Notes: generated by a model from the sequence alone, not told the origin. A stretch of 64,000 nt of DNA from Gnetum montanum (GCA_015680685.1 MNCI01008947.1:5917-69916); one strand, 5' to 3'. Shown: positions 11,283 to 24,182, counted from the first letter of the stretch. A program made the numbers and translations.

Positions 11283-12210
11283 TGATGAGTGGTGAAGGTA
11301 CCCCTATGTCCAACCATATGAATCACAAAGCATTCATGCACAATTTGGTCAAATTCTATGGACCCTCTAGTTTTTGGTGCTCTAGTCTTCTAGGAAGTGA
11401 ACCTTGCCCTAATGATCATTTGTTGTCTTCCTAATTACACTTGTGAAGTACAAAGATTAAGTGTAATCAAGGCATATGATTTTTATCATTTTATATTTTT
11501 ATGGTTTTGGTGCTTAAAGAAAGGGATGGAGTAAATTGAGAACTAATTTAATTTAACTATTTACCTAATCTCTAACTAGTCCTAACATAAGCATTCGATC
11601 CCACTTTCTATACACATCCTGAATCCATGTATTCACTACTGGGTTACCAAGCGCTATGCTACTAGGCACACCAAGTAATAAGCTGCTAGGATTACTAAAC
11701 AAACGCATGTTACACTCAAAGCAATTGTACTTATGTATTTAATCTATCTAGCTCATCCTACTTAATTATTTAGTTAACTTAATTACTAGAAAAGATTGAA
11801 TAAATAACTAAAAGCATTAAATGCATGAATAAAACATCTTAAACTATCCAAAATGTTACAAGGTTTATCAAAAAGCTTATCTTTATTACTGCATACATTG
11901 TCGTGCTTAGGTACAATAGTGCTTGATTATAGATCCATATACTTAATGACTCCTGCTTTGGGTACTTAGGAAAATATTCTAACTTTTAAATGTAAAAACT
12001 ACAAGAGTTCAACTACTATGACTTAATTATGCATAAACACTACTGGGATCTTGTATTTATAGTTTTTTCTACAATACCATGTTGACCTTGCTACGTTTAT
12101 GGGGCCCCATTGATGGGGCAACACCATGTAAATAGGACCCTGTCGATAGGGGCTGATTGACAAGGCCATATCAATGGGGGCTCATTGATGTGACACTTTG
12201 ATGCTCATCA
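11283..12210 (-). repeat. 3' LTR of element A
   Basis: 928 bp, TGATGAG...CTCATCA. Minus-strand TATA AACTATAAATACAAG lies near 12050-12065. U3 motifs of the CATTGATGGGG type occur between 12110 and 12190. The AATAAA-containing block occurs near 11875-11935 on the minus strand. Strongly similar to 23257-24182. Confidence 0.85.
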
Positions 12211-12440
12211 TACCCCAACGATTGAATGAAAACTCATCCTCAAGTCCCTTTACAAAATTGGAAAGGTATGGAATGATTGAATGACTTTTAAAAAATAATG
12301 TAATTTGACAAAATTAAGTGCCCAAGTGTACAAATCAACAAATGACGAGAATTTTGATGTTCATGACACAAAATTGAATACCATGACATGACTACATAAA
12401 AAATTGGATAGCACATCCTCTAATGGCATGAAAATGGTGG
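12211..12440 (-). other. PPT and 3' terminal non-coding segment of element A
   Basis: Read on the minus strand it ends TTGAGGATGAGTTTTCATTC then CGTTGGGGTA against the LTR, matching the PPT regions of elements B, C and J. Confidence 0.55.
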
Positions 12441-15310
12441 AGAAGATAAGATAGTCCTAGGCAGTGAAGTCTCTTGAGGTTTTGAAGGACCTTCATTGGC
12501 TCCTGGCATGTATAGTAGCTGAGGTGGCTATGGTTGTCCTGTTGTGGCTGCAACCTCTAGTGGAAGGTGAAAAGCATCTAATAATGCTTTCATCTTCTCC
12601 TCCTTGCTTTAGGGATCATTCATAGTCCACATGACATTACCAATATGGGTTGGAATGAGGACATTCCATGGATAGGGCATTATCAAAAACATCTTCTTTA
12701 CATTGACAAACCAGGTAGTGAACTATTTGTGTTTAATGTTGAATGCCTTGACTATGTTTTATAGCTCATAGTAGTCATTCATCTTCTTGGCTAGGTTCTC
12801 GATTGTTGATTATTGACTAGTGAATCATGCCTTAAGGACTTTGAGTTCAATGTTTACCACCACAAGCTTTTGCTTGGTGTCTTTGTGATGCTTGAACTCA
12901 GCCTCATATAGTAAGTACTAGTTGACCACCTACTTCTTAAGTTGAGACTGTGGCTGTCTAGTAGCCAACATGGCTAGATTTGCATAACGGAGATTGACAA
13001 GCTCCATGTACTCTGTCATCTCCTTGATTTGCAACTCCTTTATGCAAATTTCTACTTTGTTATAGGCATCTATCCCATCAATGATGGGTTGCCATAATTC
13101 TTTTCCTTGCTGGAGTTGTTGGAGGGTTTCATTTACTTTTTCCTTTGCCAATTGGATGTGTTTTTTATTTACCTCTTTTTGTAGACCAACCTATTCTCTA
13201 TAATGATCCTTGGCTCTCTCAAATTTAAGAGCCTTTGATTTCTAGGCAGCTACCTTAATTGCAGGGTTTTGGTGAAGGGCACAGACCTCCTCGATGGAGA
13301 TGTTTCTATTTTCTATTTCCAATATCCTCAGTTTTATGTTTTCTCTAGCTAGTTTCTCCTACTATTGATGGATGAAATTAGTTAATTGTTGCTTGTGTGC
13401 ATCAACATTCTACAAGTAATGATTTTTTGTGGTCAACTAGACATTCTTCTGATGAGTTTGATTCAAGGCCTTCTGAATCTGGTGTTGTGTGGCCTCTACC
13501 AAGGATTGATAGAACACTACCATCTCCATTGCACCTTCAATCCCTCTTAATTTAGTGTGAAGCTACTCTATAGCTTCATCTCTTATCAATGCTAGGTTGA
13601 GGAATGCAAGGTCATCAATCTGGGCTCTTAATTCAGCAACTTTTGCAACCAAACATTCATTCATCTCCTTGGCTATTTTGAGTTTCCCCTCCAATATGAT
13701 GTTATTTCCCCTTGCCTCAAGTAGATCCAATTGGATTGTAGAATACTATTTGGAAGGTCAAAGACATTTGAAATTCATTTCCTAATTCCCACTAGTCAGT
13801 CTAGTAGTTCTTCATGCTATGCTATGTTTATTTTGTTGCTTGTGATCCTTGTGGACGTATGCACATCTTTGAATGTAATGATGTTTGGTGCAGATATCAT
13901 AGGTGTTTTGAGTATTTTGGTAATATAGTCAGTGACCACATCTACTGCAGTCTCTTGCTCTTATTGCTACATCATCAAAATTGTTGCCCCCTCATCCTCC
14001 TCCAAATGCATCAAGAAGGTTGCAACATTCCCAAATATTTATAGGAGTGCCTATTACTTTATGAGAGATATTGTGACCTCTCTAGCACTTAGATTTAACC
14101 TTGTGGATAGCTGCATTCTTTGGGTTGAGAAGATAGATCTACCTCCACCCATCAAGTTGATTGTTCAAGCCACCTCATTTAGGTGACTCATGGCTAGTTT
14201 ATACACAGATGGGTCCGCACCACTCATGCTTTCTTGTTGCTCTTATTCACTCAAGAGCCATTCCTAGTACTCATGCAATCATTGGGTAGTTGCAGTGATG
14301 CATAGCACAACTTTTTGAGTGGAAGGTGAAGATGGTGGTCATTGCGGCTCTTCTTGGATAGTCATTGTAGGCATCTTATCCTTCACTATTTTAGCCTAGT
14401 TGGTGGCTAGAATAGTTGTAACAATATCATTGGTGTAACTTACCATTCCTCCCCTTAAATAGAGTTTTCTAATGAGGCATAGTAAGGGGAATGCCTTTCT
14501 TCCATGTTCATTTTCTTTAAGCTACTTTTCTATCTCTAGATAGATCAATTGTGGAAGGTTGATTAGGAATCTCCCACTTAGAGCAGTGCATGCTTGGGCA
14601 AAGAAAGTGTTTATTTTACTTGGTCTTACTATGGGATTGAGGTGGAAGGATATAATCTTGTAATAAATCCTCTCTACTAGTGCTAGTGTGCCAAACTCCT
14701 TATGGTTGATAACATAGCACCATTGCATCCATTCTTTCTTGATACTGGGATCCACTTGCATTGGGATCTCAGTAAGGTTTGCCCCCATTTTTGGCAACCC
14801 AAGCATCACAACAATGGCCTGCATTGAGTAGGACACTAAGATGTCTTTGATTTTTACTATTGATCTGTGCTACCTATTATTCCAAAATAGGAATGCCTCT
14901 CCCATGTACCACTCCTCAGTGGAAGTGATGATTGGCCACATGGGAGAGACCCTTAGTTGGCCATGCTCTTCTCTTGGTCCATGCTCCAAGAAAGGGCCAA
15001 AGTTTAACTTCTAGAGCACTAATTTTTGGATCTCCCTTGATTTGATCTAATTTAGGCAAGCCTATGTTAAGATCACCTTAAGATTTGCTGGTTGTGATAG
15101 TACATCATCTTGATGGGAGTGTTTTATTGTTGCTGCTAGTTTTGGAATTTATTAGATAGATTCCACCTCTGCCTCTTCCCTAAGAGGACCTATGGTGTGG
15201 GTTGCGAGTGGTTCTTCTTGGGGCTATTCTTGACCCCTTCCCATTCTAGGTTGTAACTCCCTTGGTTAGGATGGTTCTACTTTCTGCATGTGCTTCCCTG
15301 TTGATGCCAT
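12441..15310 (-). pseudogene. 3' ORF of element A (accessory protein, decayed)
   Basis: The start is taken as the ATG at 15310-15308 on the minus strand, directly preceded by TGTGACCATAG, a splice-acceptor-like end. The N-terminal part is low-complexity. The central conserved domain (14522-14836) contains IKKEWMQWCYVINHKEFG, LVERIYYKIISFHLNPIVRP and GRFLINLPQLIYLEIEK, followed by a degraded LIRKL segment. The C-terminal part (about 12450-13900) is E/K/L/Q-rich and coiled-coil-like, including 12930-13151 (VNETLQQLQQGKE, ELQIKEMTEYMELVNLRYAN). Homologous copies lie at 3464-10640 and 38040-40734. No transmembrane or signal segment is visible. The function is unknown. It could be compared with the plant transposon Transposase_32-like domain, at low confidence. 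Confidence 0.6.
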
Positions 15311-17400
15311 CTATGGTCACAACACATCCATGGTTAGTAGATATAATGTGTAACTTTAAATTTTTGAATACATTCTCTCATTGGTTAGTTACACTTTGGC
15401 TAAGGTTGAACCATGGCAGATTGATTATTTTATTAATTAGTAATTATAATTGTTACCGGAGCTTGTTGGAAAGGTTTAACTCTTGTAATTTAGTGTTTAA
15501 TAGTTAATTTTTAATTAAAAATTCATGGGAGTTAGAAAAAATGGCAAAAAATTTTCTATCAAAAATGTTACATTTGTGGCTCCTAGAACAAAGTGCTTAG
15601 CTCTGGTAGCTATAGGGTTGAAGAATGGAGTGATTTTGATAAATAGTATGAAAGTTATGGGCTTTAAAAATTTCAAAAAACTCCCTTGGCATTTGTGAGA
15701 AATGGTAAAAATTTCTAAGTGGGATTGTGCCTATATATAGTATTTTTTCCTTTACGTCAATGGGGCCTCATATACGAGGCCTATAGAAAAAATTTTAAAA
15801 CTTGAATATCTTAAAAAATATAAGAAATTTTTCAATCAATTTGGGGTCCATGGAATACTAGAAAAGCTAAGAATATGATGAAATCATTGAATAGGGTATT
15901 TAAAAGTTCAAAAATTGAAAAATTTGATGGAGAATGTGTTTAATAAACAAAATATGTAAATGAGCTCATGGTATGATGTAGAAGATGGGTGTACAAAAGA
16001 TTTTGTTTGCAAGAATGCCTAAGGATAAGGTGCTTAACAAACCCAACCAAGAGATATATAAGTGGATTCTCCTCATAGCAGGCACATGCCTTGTTTACCC
16101 TTGTATAACCTCAACCTAAGGAGTCCATGGACCCCATAGGTGACTAATGGTCAATGGAAGTTAAGAACCAAACTTGGAAGATTCTACCTAACAATTCAAA
16201 TACATCAGACCAAGACATGGAATCAAGAACATGGACTTTGGTAGTGAGGTGAGATATGGTTAGTAGAGACAAATGATGGAGAAGATGGAATGGAATCCTG
16301 AATTAAGGTCATAAGAAGTCCCTTGTGGAGTTTGTGTTTAAAATGACCTTAAAAGATCCATCCTTACTCTAGACCAAAACCAACCTCTTTCAGTGACTTC
16401 GCATCATCACTCCAAGACCAATCCACCCCCTTGAGACACAAGAGTACATCCATAGAATAACTAGTATTTCATAAAAAGAAGAAAAGAGAAGTAGAAAGTG
16501 AGAGAGGACCTTAGTTAGAGGGGAAATTTAGGCATGGGTAACATGTCTTTCTAGTCCCATAATTAGTGCTTGTAGCCTGATTATTTGTCTAAGGGGTGTG
16601 CTTTGAATTCCTATCATGTTTTTGCTTTTAGATTTTTTTTGTTTTTATCTTTTTTGGATGGGAACCACACCATGCAAAGATGTTATTTGACTTTTTTTTA
16701 TTGGTGACATGGAATGGTAAGAAGTCCATGAAAATACAAAAGCTCTCAAGTAAATAGAAGAGTTCAAAGAGTATCAAATTCCCTTGAAGTCATACCCTAT
16801 ACAAACCTTTGAATCCTTCCCAATTTTGAAAACTACCAACATCACCAATTTATTAAAATTTTATTTAATAAAAGAGACCTTAAAATTCCAAAACAAGGAA
16901 AACCATAGAGTTTGTCAATGGATGGATGACATGGACTCCCTGCCTAATCCATGAAAAAGAAACCATGACTTAGCCATCAGTACAAAATTTCAAAAATAGA
17001 CACAAGACATCAACAAATAAAACATTAAGCACAAACCACCATTAGTAGCAGCTATAGCACCACATTGTCGTTATCATACAAAGCATGTTTATTAACAAAA
17101 ATTTAAAAATCACACTAAAAAAAAACAAAGTAAAATATATAAGAAAGTGTAAAAATATTCAAGAAAGATTCAAATGTACAAATGATGATGTAAAACAAAA
17201 AATGATGTAAAATAGGAAAAATATTTAAAATTAAAAACATGTAAAATAAATAACTTGCAAAATTAAAAATGTGGAAAACAAAAAGTAGAAAAGATGAGGA
17301 GCCATATGAATGATTAACAGAGATGGCCATCTCCCCCACAATTGATTTGGAAGGAGGAGATTTGAAAAATTAAGCATGATTGTCCATCTGTTGAGGTATT
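15311..17400 (-). other. Non-coding block between integrase and 3' ORF of element A
   Basis: No ORF of note. It contains the same landmarks as in C and H: the purine tract read as GTGGGGGAGATGGCC near 17325-17340, and the conserved block near 16530-16615 (GGGTAACATGTCTTTCTAG, then GTCTAAGGGGTGTGCTTTG). It may contain the intron whose acceptor lies at the 3' ORF start. Confidence 0.55.
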
Positions 17401-17439
17401 TGTTACACTAGCTTACTTGGGTTCATGGAAAAGCTTCAC

Positions 17440-18445
17440 TTGTTGGATGTTGACCAATTGCTTTTTATTTGGGCTCCCAGGTTTGTATATAGTCATGTCC
17501 CTAGAAGGAAAGGTTTTGTCAATTATATAAGATCCCTTCCACAATGTTTGGAATTTTTTTTTCTGAGGTACATGTGTGGGTTCTAGTAGAAAACCTTATC
17601 TCTAGGTTGAAATTTCACTTTTTGTATTCTAAGGTCATGTCCTTGCTTGTTGAACACCATGTGCACTTCATTCAAGGATAGGGCCACTAATAAATTTTCA
17701 TCTAGCATATTAAGGTTGATCTACCTTTCCTTTTATGCTAGACTTAGGTCAAGGTCCAAGTCATAGGTTGTGAAGGTGTATAGAGCTTGGATTAAATCGG
17801 AAGAATTGGAAGTTTCCTATACACTAACTCATAGGGAGAGTAGCCAATAGGAAGTTTCCATGTTGAGTGGTAGAACCAAAGGGCATCATTGAATGTTGTG
17901 CTCTAGTATCTCCTATATTTGCTTATGGTTCTTATTAGAATCTTTGTAATCTCCCTATTAGTTACCTCTGCTTGATTGTTGGCTTGGGGGTGACAAGGTG
18001 TTATTAATTTATGTTAAATCCTTAAGCATTGCATAAGTTTTTGAAAGGTGGCACTTGTAAAATAAGTTCCATTGTCAAAAATTAGTGCACGTGGCATCCA
18101 AAACCTATTTATAACATTTTGTTATACAAATGTAGAAGTGGTGGATGATGTACAGTCAATGAAAACTACTACTTCTGGCCATTTGATGTAGTAGTTGACT
18201 GCTACAATGATATACACCTTTCCATTGGACATGGGTGTGATGGGACCCATGAAGTCAACTACTACACCAAATGTACCATTTTAGGCCAATAGTATCTTTC
18301 CATATGGATGCCATGTGCCATTTTGATTTAAGGGAAACTTGGTCATTTATTGCTCCTGTAAATAGGAGTTTGTTTGAAAATTGATCAGAGAGCAAACTCT
18401 CCTCCTCTTTATTATCCCATCTTAGTAGAGAGAGGTGGTCAATGA
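17440..18445 (-). pseudogene. Integrase domain of element A pol (decayed)
   Basis: Minus-strand translation gives the RNaseH-IN linker ENVVIDHLSLL (about 18450), then VVVDFMGPITPMSNGKVYI, ALIFDNGTYFTSATFQKL, HKLITPCHPQANNQAEVTNR and DALWFYHSTWKLPIGYSPYE. These are the ordered motifs of Ty3/gypsy integrase, with the first Asp (VDFMGP), second Asp (FDNGT) and Glu (QAEVTN) still present. Interspersed stops show the protein is no longer made. It lies just 5' of the non-coding block that precedes the 3' ORF. Confidence 0.8.
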
Positions 18446-20031
18446 CCACATTCTCAATTCCTTTCTAATCTACCATTGTAAGATCAAACTCCTACAAGAT
18501 CAGTAGACACCATATGATACAAGGGCTCACTATTGGCTTGTTCATAAGGAAGTAGATAGCACTATGATCTGTGTGCACATATACCTTATAGCCAAGCACA
18601 TAGTGCTTGAACTTTTTGAGGACATACACCACTACCATTAGTTCTTTCTTAGTTGTGGTGTAATTCAACTATGCACCCACAATGCTTAGGATCATGTAGT
18701 GGCTGTAATATGGATGTTTATTATCGTACAACTATGTAAGCATAGCTCCCAAGGCATAATTAGATGCATCTATCATTATGTAAAATAGTCTAGACTAGTT
18801 TGATGCCCATAGAATTGGAGTTTCTGTGAGTTTATCTTTTAGTTGTTGGAATGCATGTTCACATTCCTTAGTCCAAATGAACAGAGCATCTTTCTTTGTA
18901 AGATTAACCAATGGCTTTGCAATCTTAGAGAAATTATCTATGAATTGCTAGTAGTAGCTAGTGTGTCCAAGGAATAATCAGACATCTTTGACTATCTCTG
19001 GTTGATGTGTGATTCCTTGGATGACCCTTATCTTTTCTAGGTCTACCTCAATCCCTTCTTGTGAAATTTGGTGCCTCGGTACTATGCCTTCCTAGACCAT
19101 TAAATGGCTTTTCTACCAATTGAGCTTAAGGTTTATTTCAACACATCTTTTCAGTACCTACTCAAGGTGATTTAGGGCTTACTCAAATGTAGCCCCCATA
19201 GGTAGAGAAGTCATCCATAAAGACTTCTACCCCACTACCAATCTACTATTGAAAAATACTAAGGACTAGGCATTGAAATGTTGTAGGGGCATTGCACAGA
19301 CCTAACAACATATTACAATATGTAAAAGTCCCCTAGGGATTGATGAATGTTGTCTTGGCCTAATATTCAGGCACAATTTGGATTTGTTTATAGCCACTAT
19401 AACCATCCAAGAAGCTATAATAGCAATTCCTAGAAATGGTATCCAACACTTGGTTCACAAATGGCAATGGGAAATGATCTTTAAATGTTGCCATGTTCAA
19501 TAGCTTGAAGTTGATGCAACCTACGACTTTCCATCTTTATTTGACATAATTATGAGTGGGCTAACCCACACACTATCTGTGATGGAATAGATGAATTCCA
19601 CCTTGAGGAGTTGTTCTATTTCCTCCTTGATGATCTCTTTAATTTGGGGTTCAGCTTGGCTGCCTTCTTGGCTTCATGGCTTGGTTGGTGTAGATATGAT
19701 GTTGGCATATCCTTGGATCAATTCTAGTTAGTTTGGGATATGACCAAGAAAATGTTGGTGGCCATTTTTTAACCACCTTCAAAAACTTATCTTTCTATTC
19801 AAGAGCAAGATTTGCATTGATGATAACTGACTTGCCATTGTTTAGAAATGCATTCTTCATGCTACCTAGTAAGGTTTTTAAATCTATGGGCTCATGCTTA
19901 CAATTATTAGGGATTTCCAACTCTTTCCAATAGGTATCATCATCTTCATGATCGGAGAGTTGGCAATGAACTTGCTTAAGTTCATTCATGCTTTTGACAT
20001 AGGCACATATCAGGCTCTCATTTGGTTCCAT
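18446..20031 (-). pseudogene. Reverse transcriptase-RNase H of element A pol (decayed)
   Basis: The segment starts with the pre-RT linker (LLGSMKNAFLNNGKSVII, WPPTFSWSYPKLTRIDP) near 19700-19880. The catalytic box reads EVFMDDFST near 19205-19235 (Y to F in the first position). The connection and RNase H follow: LFYIMIDASNYALGAMLTQL, LNYTTTKKELMVVVYVLKKF and KVYVHTDHSAIYFLMNK, at about 18540-18880. The order is typical of Ty3/gypsy Athila/Tat pol. Numerous stops and frame changes are present. Confidence 0.8.
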
Positions 20032-20169
20032 GCATAATGTGATATTGTCAAAGTTAATTGTCAGCCACTGGGTGCCCTCCTATTTTATGGCTACTATGTA
20101 TAGGCACCTTTGGATATTTGTTTCTTGTGCACACTAATTGCATTCTTTAATGAATGTACTCTTAATGGA

Positions 20170-20720
20170 TCATATTTTTTGCACACAATTACACCCATTA
20201 TTGCTATATGTAATGCATTGAACACACTTCTTCTCAAGTTGTCCAAATTCATTTTCCTTGGAGATTTTCAAGAAGAGGTTCCTGATGCCCATTCGTGCAT
20301 CAACCGTGCTTAACCACATCATTTCCATAATGATGGGGAAGTAACCTTTGTAGTTTTCAACTTTGATCACCAGAAAATTGATAAGATAAAACCATCCACA
20401 AATTGTGGTCACAATGTCCTCCACTAGTCCCAAAGGAACAATGATTGACTAGTTTGTCAATTCCAAACAGATGTTTCTCTTCTTGAGAGGTTGTAGGTTC
20501 CAGGCCTTGTACATGTCATAAGAGATGAGATTGACACTAGAACCAAAATTAAGAAGAGCCTTACATGGCTCATGTCTAGTGATCTACAAGTAAATAAGAG
20601 TACTTCTCAAGTCAAATATTTTTGTGGAAAGGTTGTCAACCTTGGTCCAATCAGAAACAACATGAGTTAACATCACAGTGCAGATCCAAGGTGGTGTTTG
20701 GTTTGAAGGGTGCTCAAATG
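20170..20720 (-). pseudogene. Aspartic protease of element A (decayed)
   Basis: Minus-strand peptide: ALLNFGSSVNLISYDMYKAW, LGLVEDIVTTICGW, NFLVIKVENYKGYFPII, MWLSTVDARMGI. This matches the plus-strand protease at 58020-58633 in element H and the plant retroelement protease pattern (flap then ILGRPWL-like end). The active-site triad that is normally D-S/T/L-G reads NFG here; element H reads NSG. It lies between gag and RT as expected. Confidence 0.75.
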
Positions 20721-21289
20721 TGTTTGATGTAGAGGATGAGGGTGTTGGAGATATAGGGTGACCAACTATATTAGGTTGTGAGGATTTGGAAGGACTACTA
20801 GGTTAGAAAAATGGTCATCTCTTAGATCAATTATCGAAACTAGTCAATTGGAAGGTTGGTTGTAAATTTATAGCTCTCGTAGCATTTTGTTGCTGTAGCT
20901 ATGGGGGAATTTCATCCTACATGAATGAAGCATGAGGTAACTAGGTTGAAGAAAAAGGGATTTGTGTAGACTGATGTAGAGGGTGGTAAGGATATGGGTG
21001 CTCCCCTCAAGTAGATGATGAATGAGTACAATGGTACTTTGGAAGGTAATAGTGATGTTGGAATTTTGTGTGGCTTGCAGAGCTTCATGGAGAAATGGGT
21101 TGCTAAACATAGTGCCTGTATGGATCTGGTTTCCTGTGAGGATCCTATTGTCTTAGTGATGGAATTTCCCATGATTGTGGTTGGTGCCACTATTTTTCTT
21201 ACTCATATGGATGTGGTGGATCTCCACTTGGATAGTAAGCTTGTTGTTGTTAGTGGAATTGCCTTGAGGATAAGACAATCATCTGGGTT

Positions 21290-22720
21290 GTTGTCTTTGT
21301 GGTAGTCAAGGATTCAATGCATACACCCTAGACTCTTATAAGTGTGACACCATAGGGCAACATCCCTTAGGATGTTCATATTAAGAAATGTTACATCCAA
21401 CATCATTATCAAAGTTTATCTTCACAAGTTCTTCTACTGTAGCAACTTTGCCCTTACCTCTCTAGTAGGCACATTCAGCTTTTTTTTACCTCTTGCAATC
21501 ACGATCACTATTTTACTCTTTGGATGCTTCAACAATCTTCATAGTAGTTTCAAATTTTTCATCCAAAGAGTCTCATAATTTATCAACCTTTGCCAAAATA
21601 TTGGAAATAGTTTTTTGGATAGGCAAGGTTTTCCTATTCACCACTTCATCGAGTGGTGACTCCTCTTTCTTACAAAATTGGACCTCCCTTTTCCTAATGG
21701 AAGGATCCCTATTATACTCTTTTACACTTTTCCTTCTTCATAATGCACCTTCTTCTTTTGCTACCTACTCTATTAGCCTTTGCATCTAATGAGCTCTTAG
21801 TTCAAATAGTCTCCCTTGGGCATAAACCTCAAGAGTTCTTCTAATTTCTACTTTGAGCCCATCTATGATGTGGTAGAGTCATTTCCTTTGAGAATAGCCA
21901 TGGCCAAGGCATTGATGTAAGAGAGAATAATATATACCCATGGTGGCATCCAAGGGTTCATGTGTTTCCTATTTTTAGCCTTGGATTTTCCTTCTCAGAT
22001 TAGACACTCTAGAGTACATCTAGTATTTGTCATTAAATAGTTCAAGCATGGTACTCCATTTGCAAATAAATTTTGGTTCTAAGGACTAGTACTAGCTTTC
22101 AACCTCCTCGATGAGTGTCTCAGGGAAGAGTTTGAGTTTTTGCTAATTATTTTCAATGTTCTGCAAGGCACTAGCATCATGGAAAGCTTGTAGATGTGTT
22201 TGTGGATCAAAGTTATATCCCCCCTCAAATCTTGGGATACTGTTCATGCTAGGTGCTTGATCTGACTATCTTTCACATGCCTAGTTGAAATCCTAACTAC
22301 CTCTACAATGTTAAGCATGCTTCGAGTTAAGAATAGAGGCTCATCATCATCATTATTGCATTTTCGTTGATGATGTCCTCTATTACTCCTTTGTTCATTA
22401 TAGGCTTGGTGATTAGTATTATTGTTCCATTGAGCACATCCATCATAGTTATTCTATCTATGGTGTCTTTCAAAATCATAGGAAGAGGAAGAAGAGGAAG
22501 GGGAACTGCCACCCCATGGTATCTACCAACTCCCCTTCTATTGTCATGACCATGTTCATTAGATTTCTTATTATCTTAATGCTTGCTCAAGCTCCTGCCT
22601 TGACTGCCATCTTTTCCTGAATCCAAAATATTAATAGTAGAATGTAGATTCAGGTTCACACCCCCATCATTAGTAACCAGGGGTGGAGAATTATTATGTT
22701 GAGAGCCCTTAGAGGGAGTA
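21290..22720 (-). pseudogene. gag of element A (decayed)
   Basis: At 22290-22085 the minus strand reads FEGGYNFDPQTHLQAFHDAS, ALQNIENN and QKLKLFPETLIEEVES, the conserved capsid segment shared with H and B. Downstream near 21330-21415 lies the zinc-knuckle-like motif, decayed to C-N-I-S-stop-Y-E-H-P-K-G-C-C. A proline/tyrosine-rich linker leads to the protease. Gag forms the particle and packages RNA. This copy has stops and cannot be expressed whole. Confidence 0.7.
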
Positions 22721-23237
22721 TCCTCATTGTCATCTTAGTTTAGTAGGAACAAGGGATTGGTGAAGTGTTTTTCCTTCACAACCTCATGATGCTTCTCCTA
22801 ATGTCGATCTCTCCTATGTTGTGTGTTAGTGGGACAGTAGTCCTGATAGTTGTAGTCATGCACAACATACTCCTCTTGAAGATCTTGAATGCCTAACTTC
22901 TTAAGAGTTCTAATCAGCATTATAGGTATAGATCGATTGGGGGGAATTACAATGTTGCCCTCCATATCACGCCATCATAGTTACTCATCTTAGTGTAGGA
23001 TGAAGGTGAAGTCAGGCACATACTCATCTGGATGAGTATATATTAGCTTGCATTATTGGCAGACTAGTAGTTTGACATCTTCATGCCTATGAGAAGAAGA
23101 AGACATTTTGCAAACAAATAAAATATGAGTGTGCTTTTGTAATTATATGTCATTGAGAGTGATGTTGACCTTGGGTTCATCCAATGGTATTAATAATGTT
23201 CAATAATCCTAGATAGTGCATTTTTAAACAAAAAAAG

Positions 23238-23255
23238 TCCTTAACAATGGAACCA
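23238..23255 (-). other. Primer binding site of element A (decayed tRNA-Asp type)
   Basis: Minus-strand TGGTTCCATTGTTAAGGA one base from the LTR corresponds to TGGCACCGTTGCCGGGGA in element H. The differences are mostly C/G to T/A, as expected of CpG decay. Confidence 0.65.
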
Positions 23256-23256
23256 A

Positions 23257-24182
23257 TGATGAGCAGTGAAGGTATCCCTATGTCCAACCATATGAATCAC
23301 AAAGCATTCACGCATGATCTAGTTGAATTTCATGGACTCTCTAGTTTTCGGTGCACTAGTCTTCTAGGAAGTGAACCTTGCCCTAATGGTCATTCGTTGT
23401 CTTCCAAATTACACTTGTGAAGTAGAAAGGTATGTTTAAGTGTAATCAAGGCATATGATTTTTATCATTTTATGTTTTTATGATTTTGGTGTTTAAAGAG
23501 AGGAATAGAGTAAATTGAGAACTAATTAAATTTAACTATTTAACTAATCTCTAACTAGTCCTAACATAAACATCCAGTCCCACTTTTCATACACATCTTG
23601 AACCCATGTATCCATTGTTGGGTTACCAAGTACTGTGCTCCTAGGCACATCAAGCAATAAAGTTGCTGGGATTACCAAGTGAATATGTGTTACACTCAAA
23701 GTGGTCATACTTATGTATTTAATCTATCTAGCTTATCTTGCTTAATTAATGAAAAACATTGAATAAATAACTAAAAGCATTACATGCATGAATAAAACAT
23801 CTTAAACTATCTAGAATGATGTAAGGTTTATCAAGAAGCTCATCTTTGTTGCCACACACACTATTGTTCTTAGGTATATTAGTGCTTGAATAAAGATCTG
23901 TATACTCAATGACTCCTATTGTAGGTACTCGGGAAAATATTCTAACTTTTGAATATAAAAATTGCAAGAGTTTGGCTACTACTATAACTTAATGATCCAT
24001 AAACATGGCTAGGAGCTTGTATTTATAGTTTTTGTTATAGTATTGTGTCAACAAGGCCTTGTAGATGTAGCAAATTCTATGTCGATGCAACGCTATCGAT
24101 GGGGCAACACCACGTAAATGATGTCCCATCGATGAGGTCACGTCAATGGGGGTCCATCAATGTGACACTTTGATGTTGATCA
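23257..24182 (-). repeat. 5' LTR of element A
   Basis: 926 bp. Minus-strand TATA AACTATAAATACAAG lies near 24020. U3 (24060-24182) carries CATCGATG, TATCGATG and CATCAATG motifs. The right boundary is set by loss of similarity with the other LTR and resumption of the LTR of element C. Confidence 0.85.

Larger units (their letters stand above)
11283..24182 (-). mobile_element. Gypsy (Athila/Tat-like) element A, full-length but decayed
   Basis: A complete minus-strand LTR retrotransposon of 12.9 kb. It has LTRs of 928 and 926 bp, each beginning TGATGAG; the left one ends CTCATCA and the right one TTGATCA. It also has an Asp-tRNA-like PBS, gag, protease, RT, RNase H, integrase, a non-coding block, the 3' ORF and a PPT. 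The possible target duplication is ATAAG (11278-11282) versus AGAAG (24183-24187), one mismatch. It is inserted in the 3' LTR of element C. All coding parts carry stops and frameshifts, so it is not autonomous now. It is the reference copy for reading B, C, H and I. Confidence 0.85.

Noticed and set aside
13597-14186. Cluster of plus-strand ORFs
   Set aside because: Antisense to the 3' ORF of element A; not conserved in copies B and C.
12441-15310. 3' ORF as an envelope gene
   Set aside because: Position fits, but I see no signal peptide, transmembrane segment or cysteine pattern in any copy; kept as function unknown.
20868-22549. ORFs on both strands of 60-100 codons in the gag region of element A
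   Set aside because: They overlap each other and do not match gag in the right frame; by-products of repeat-rich sequence.
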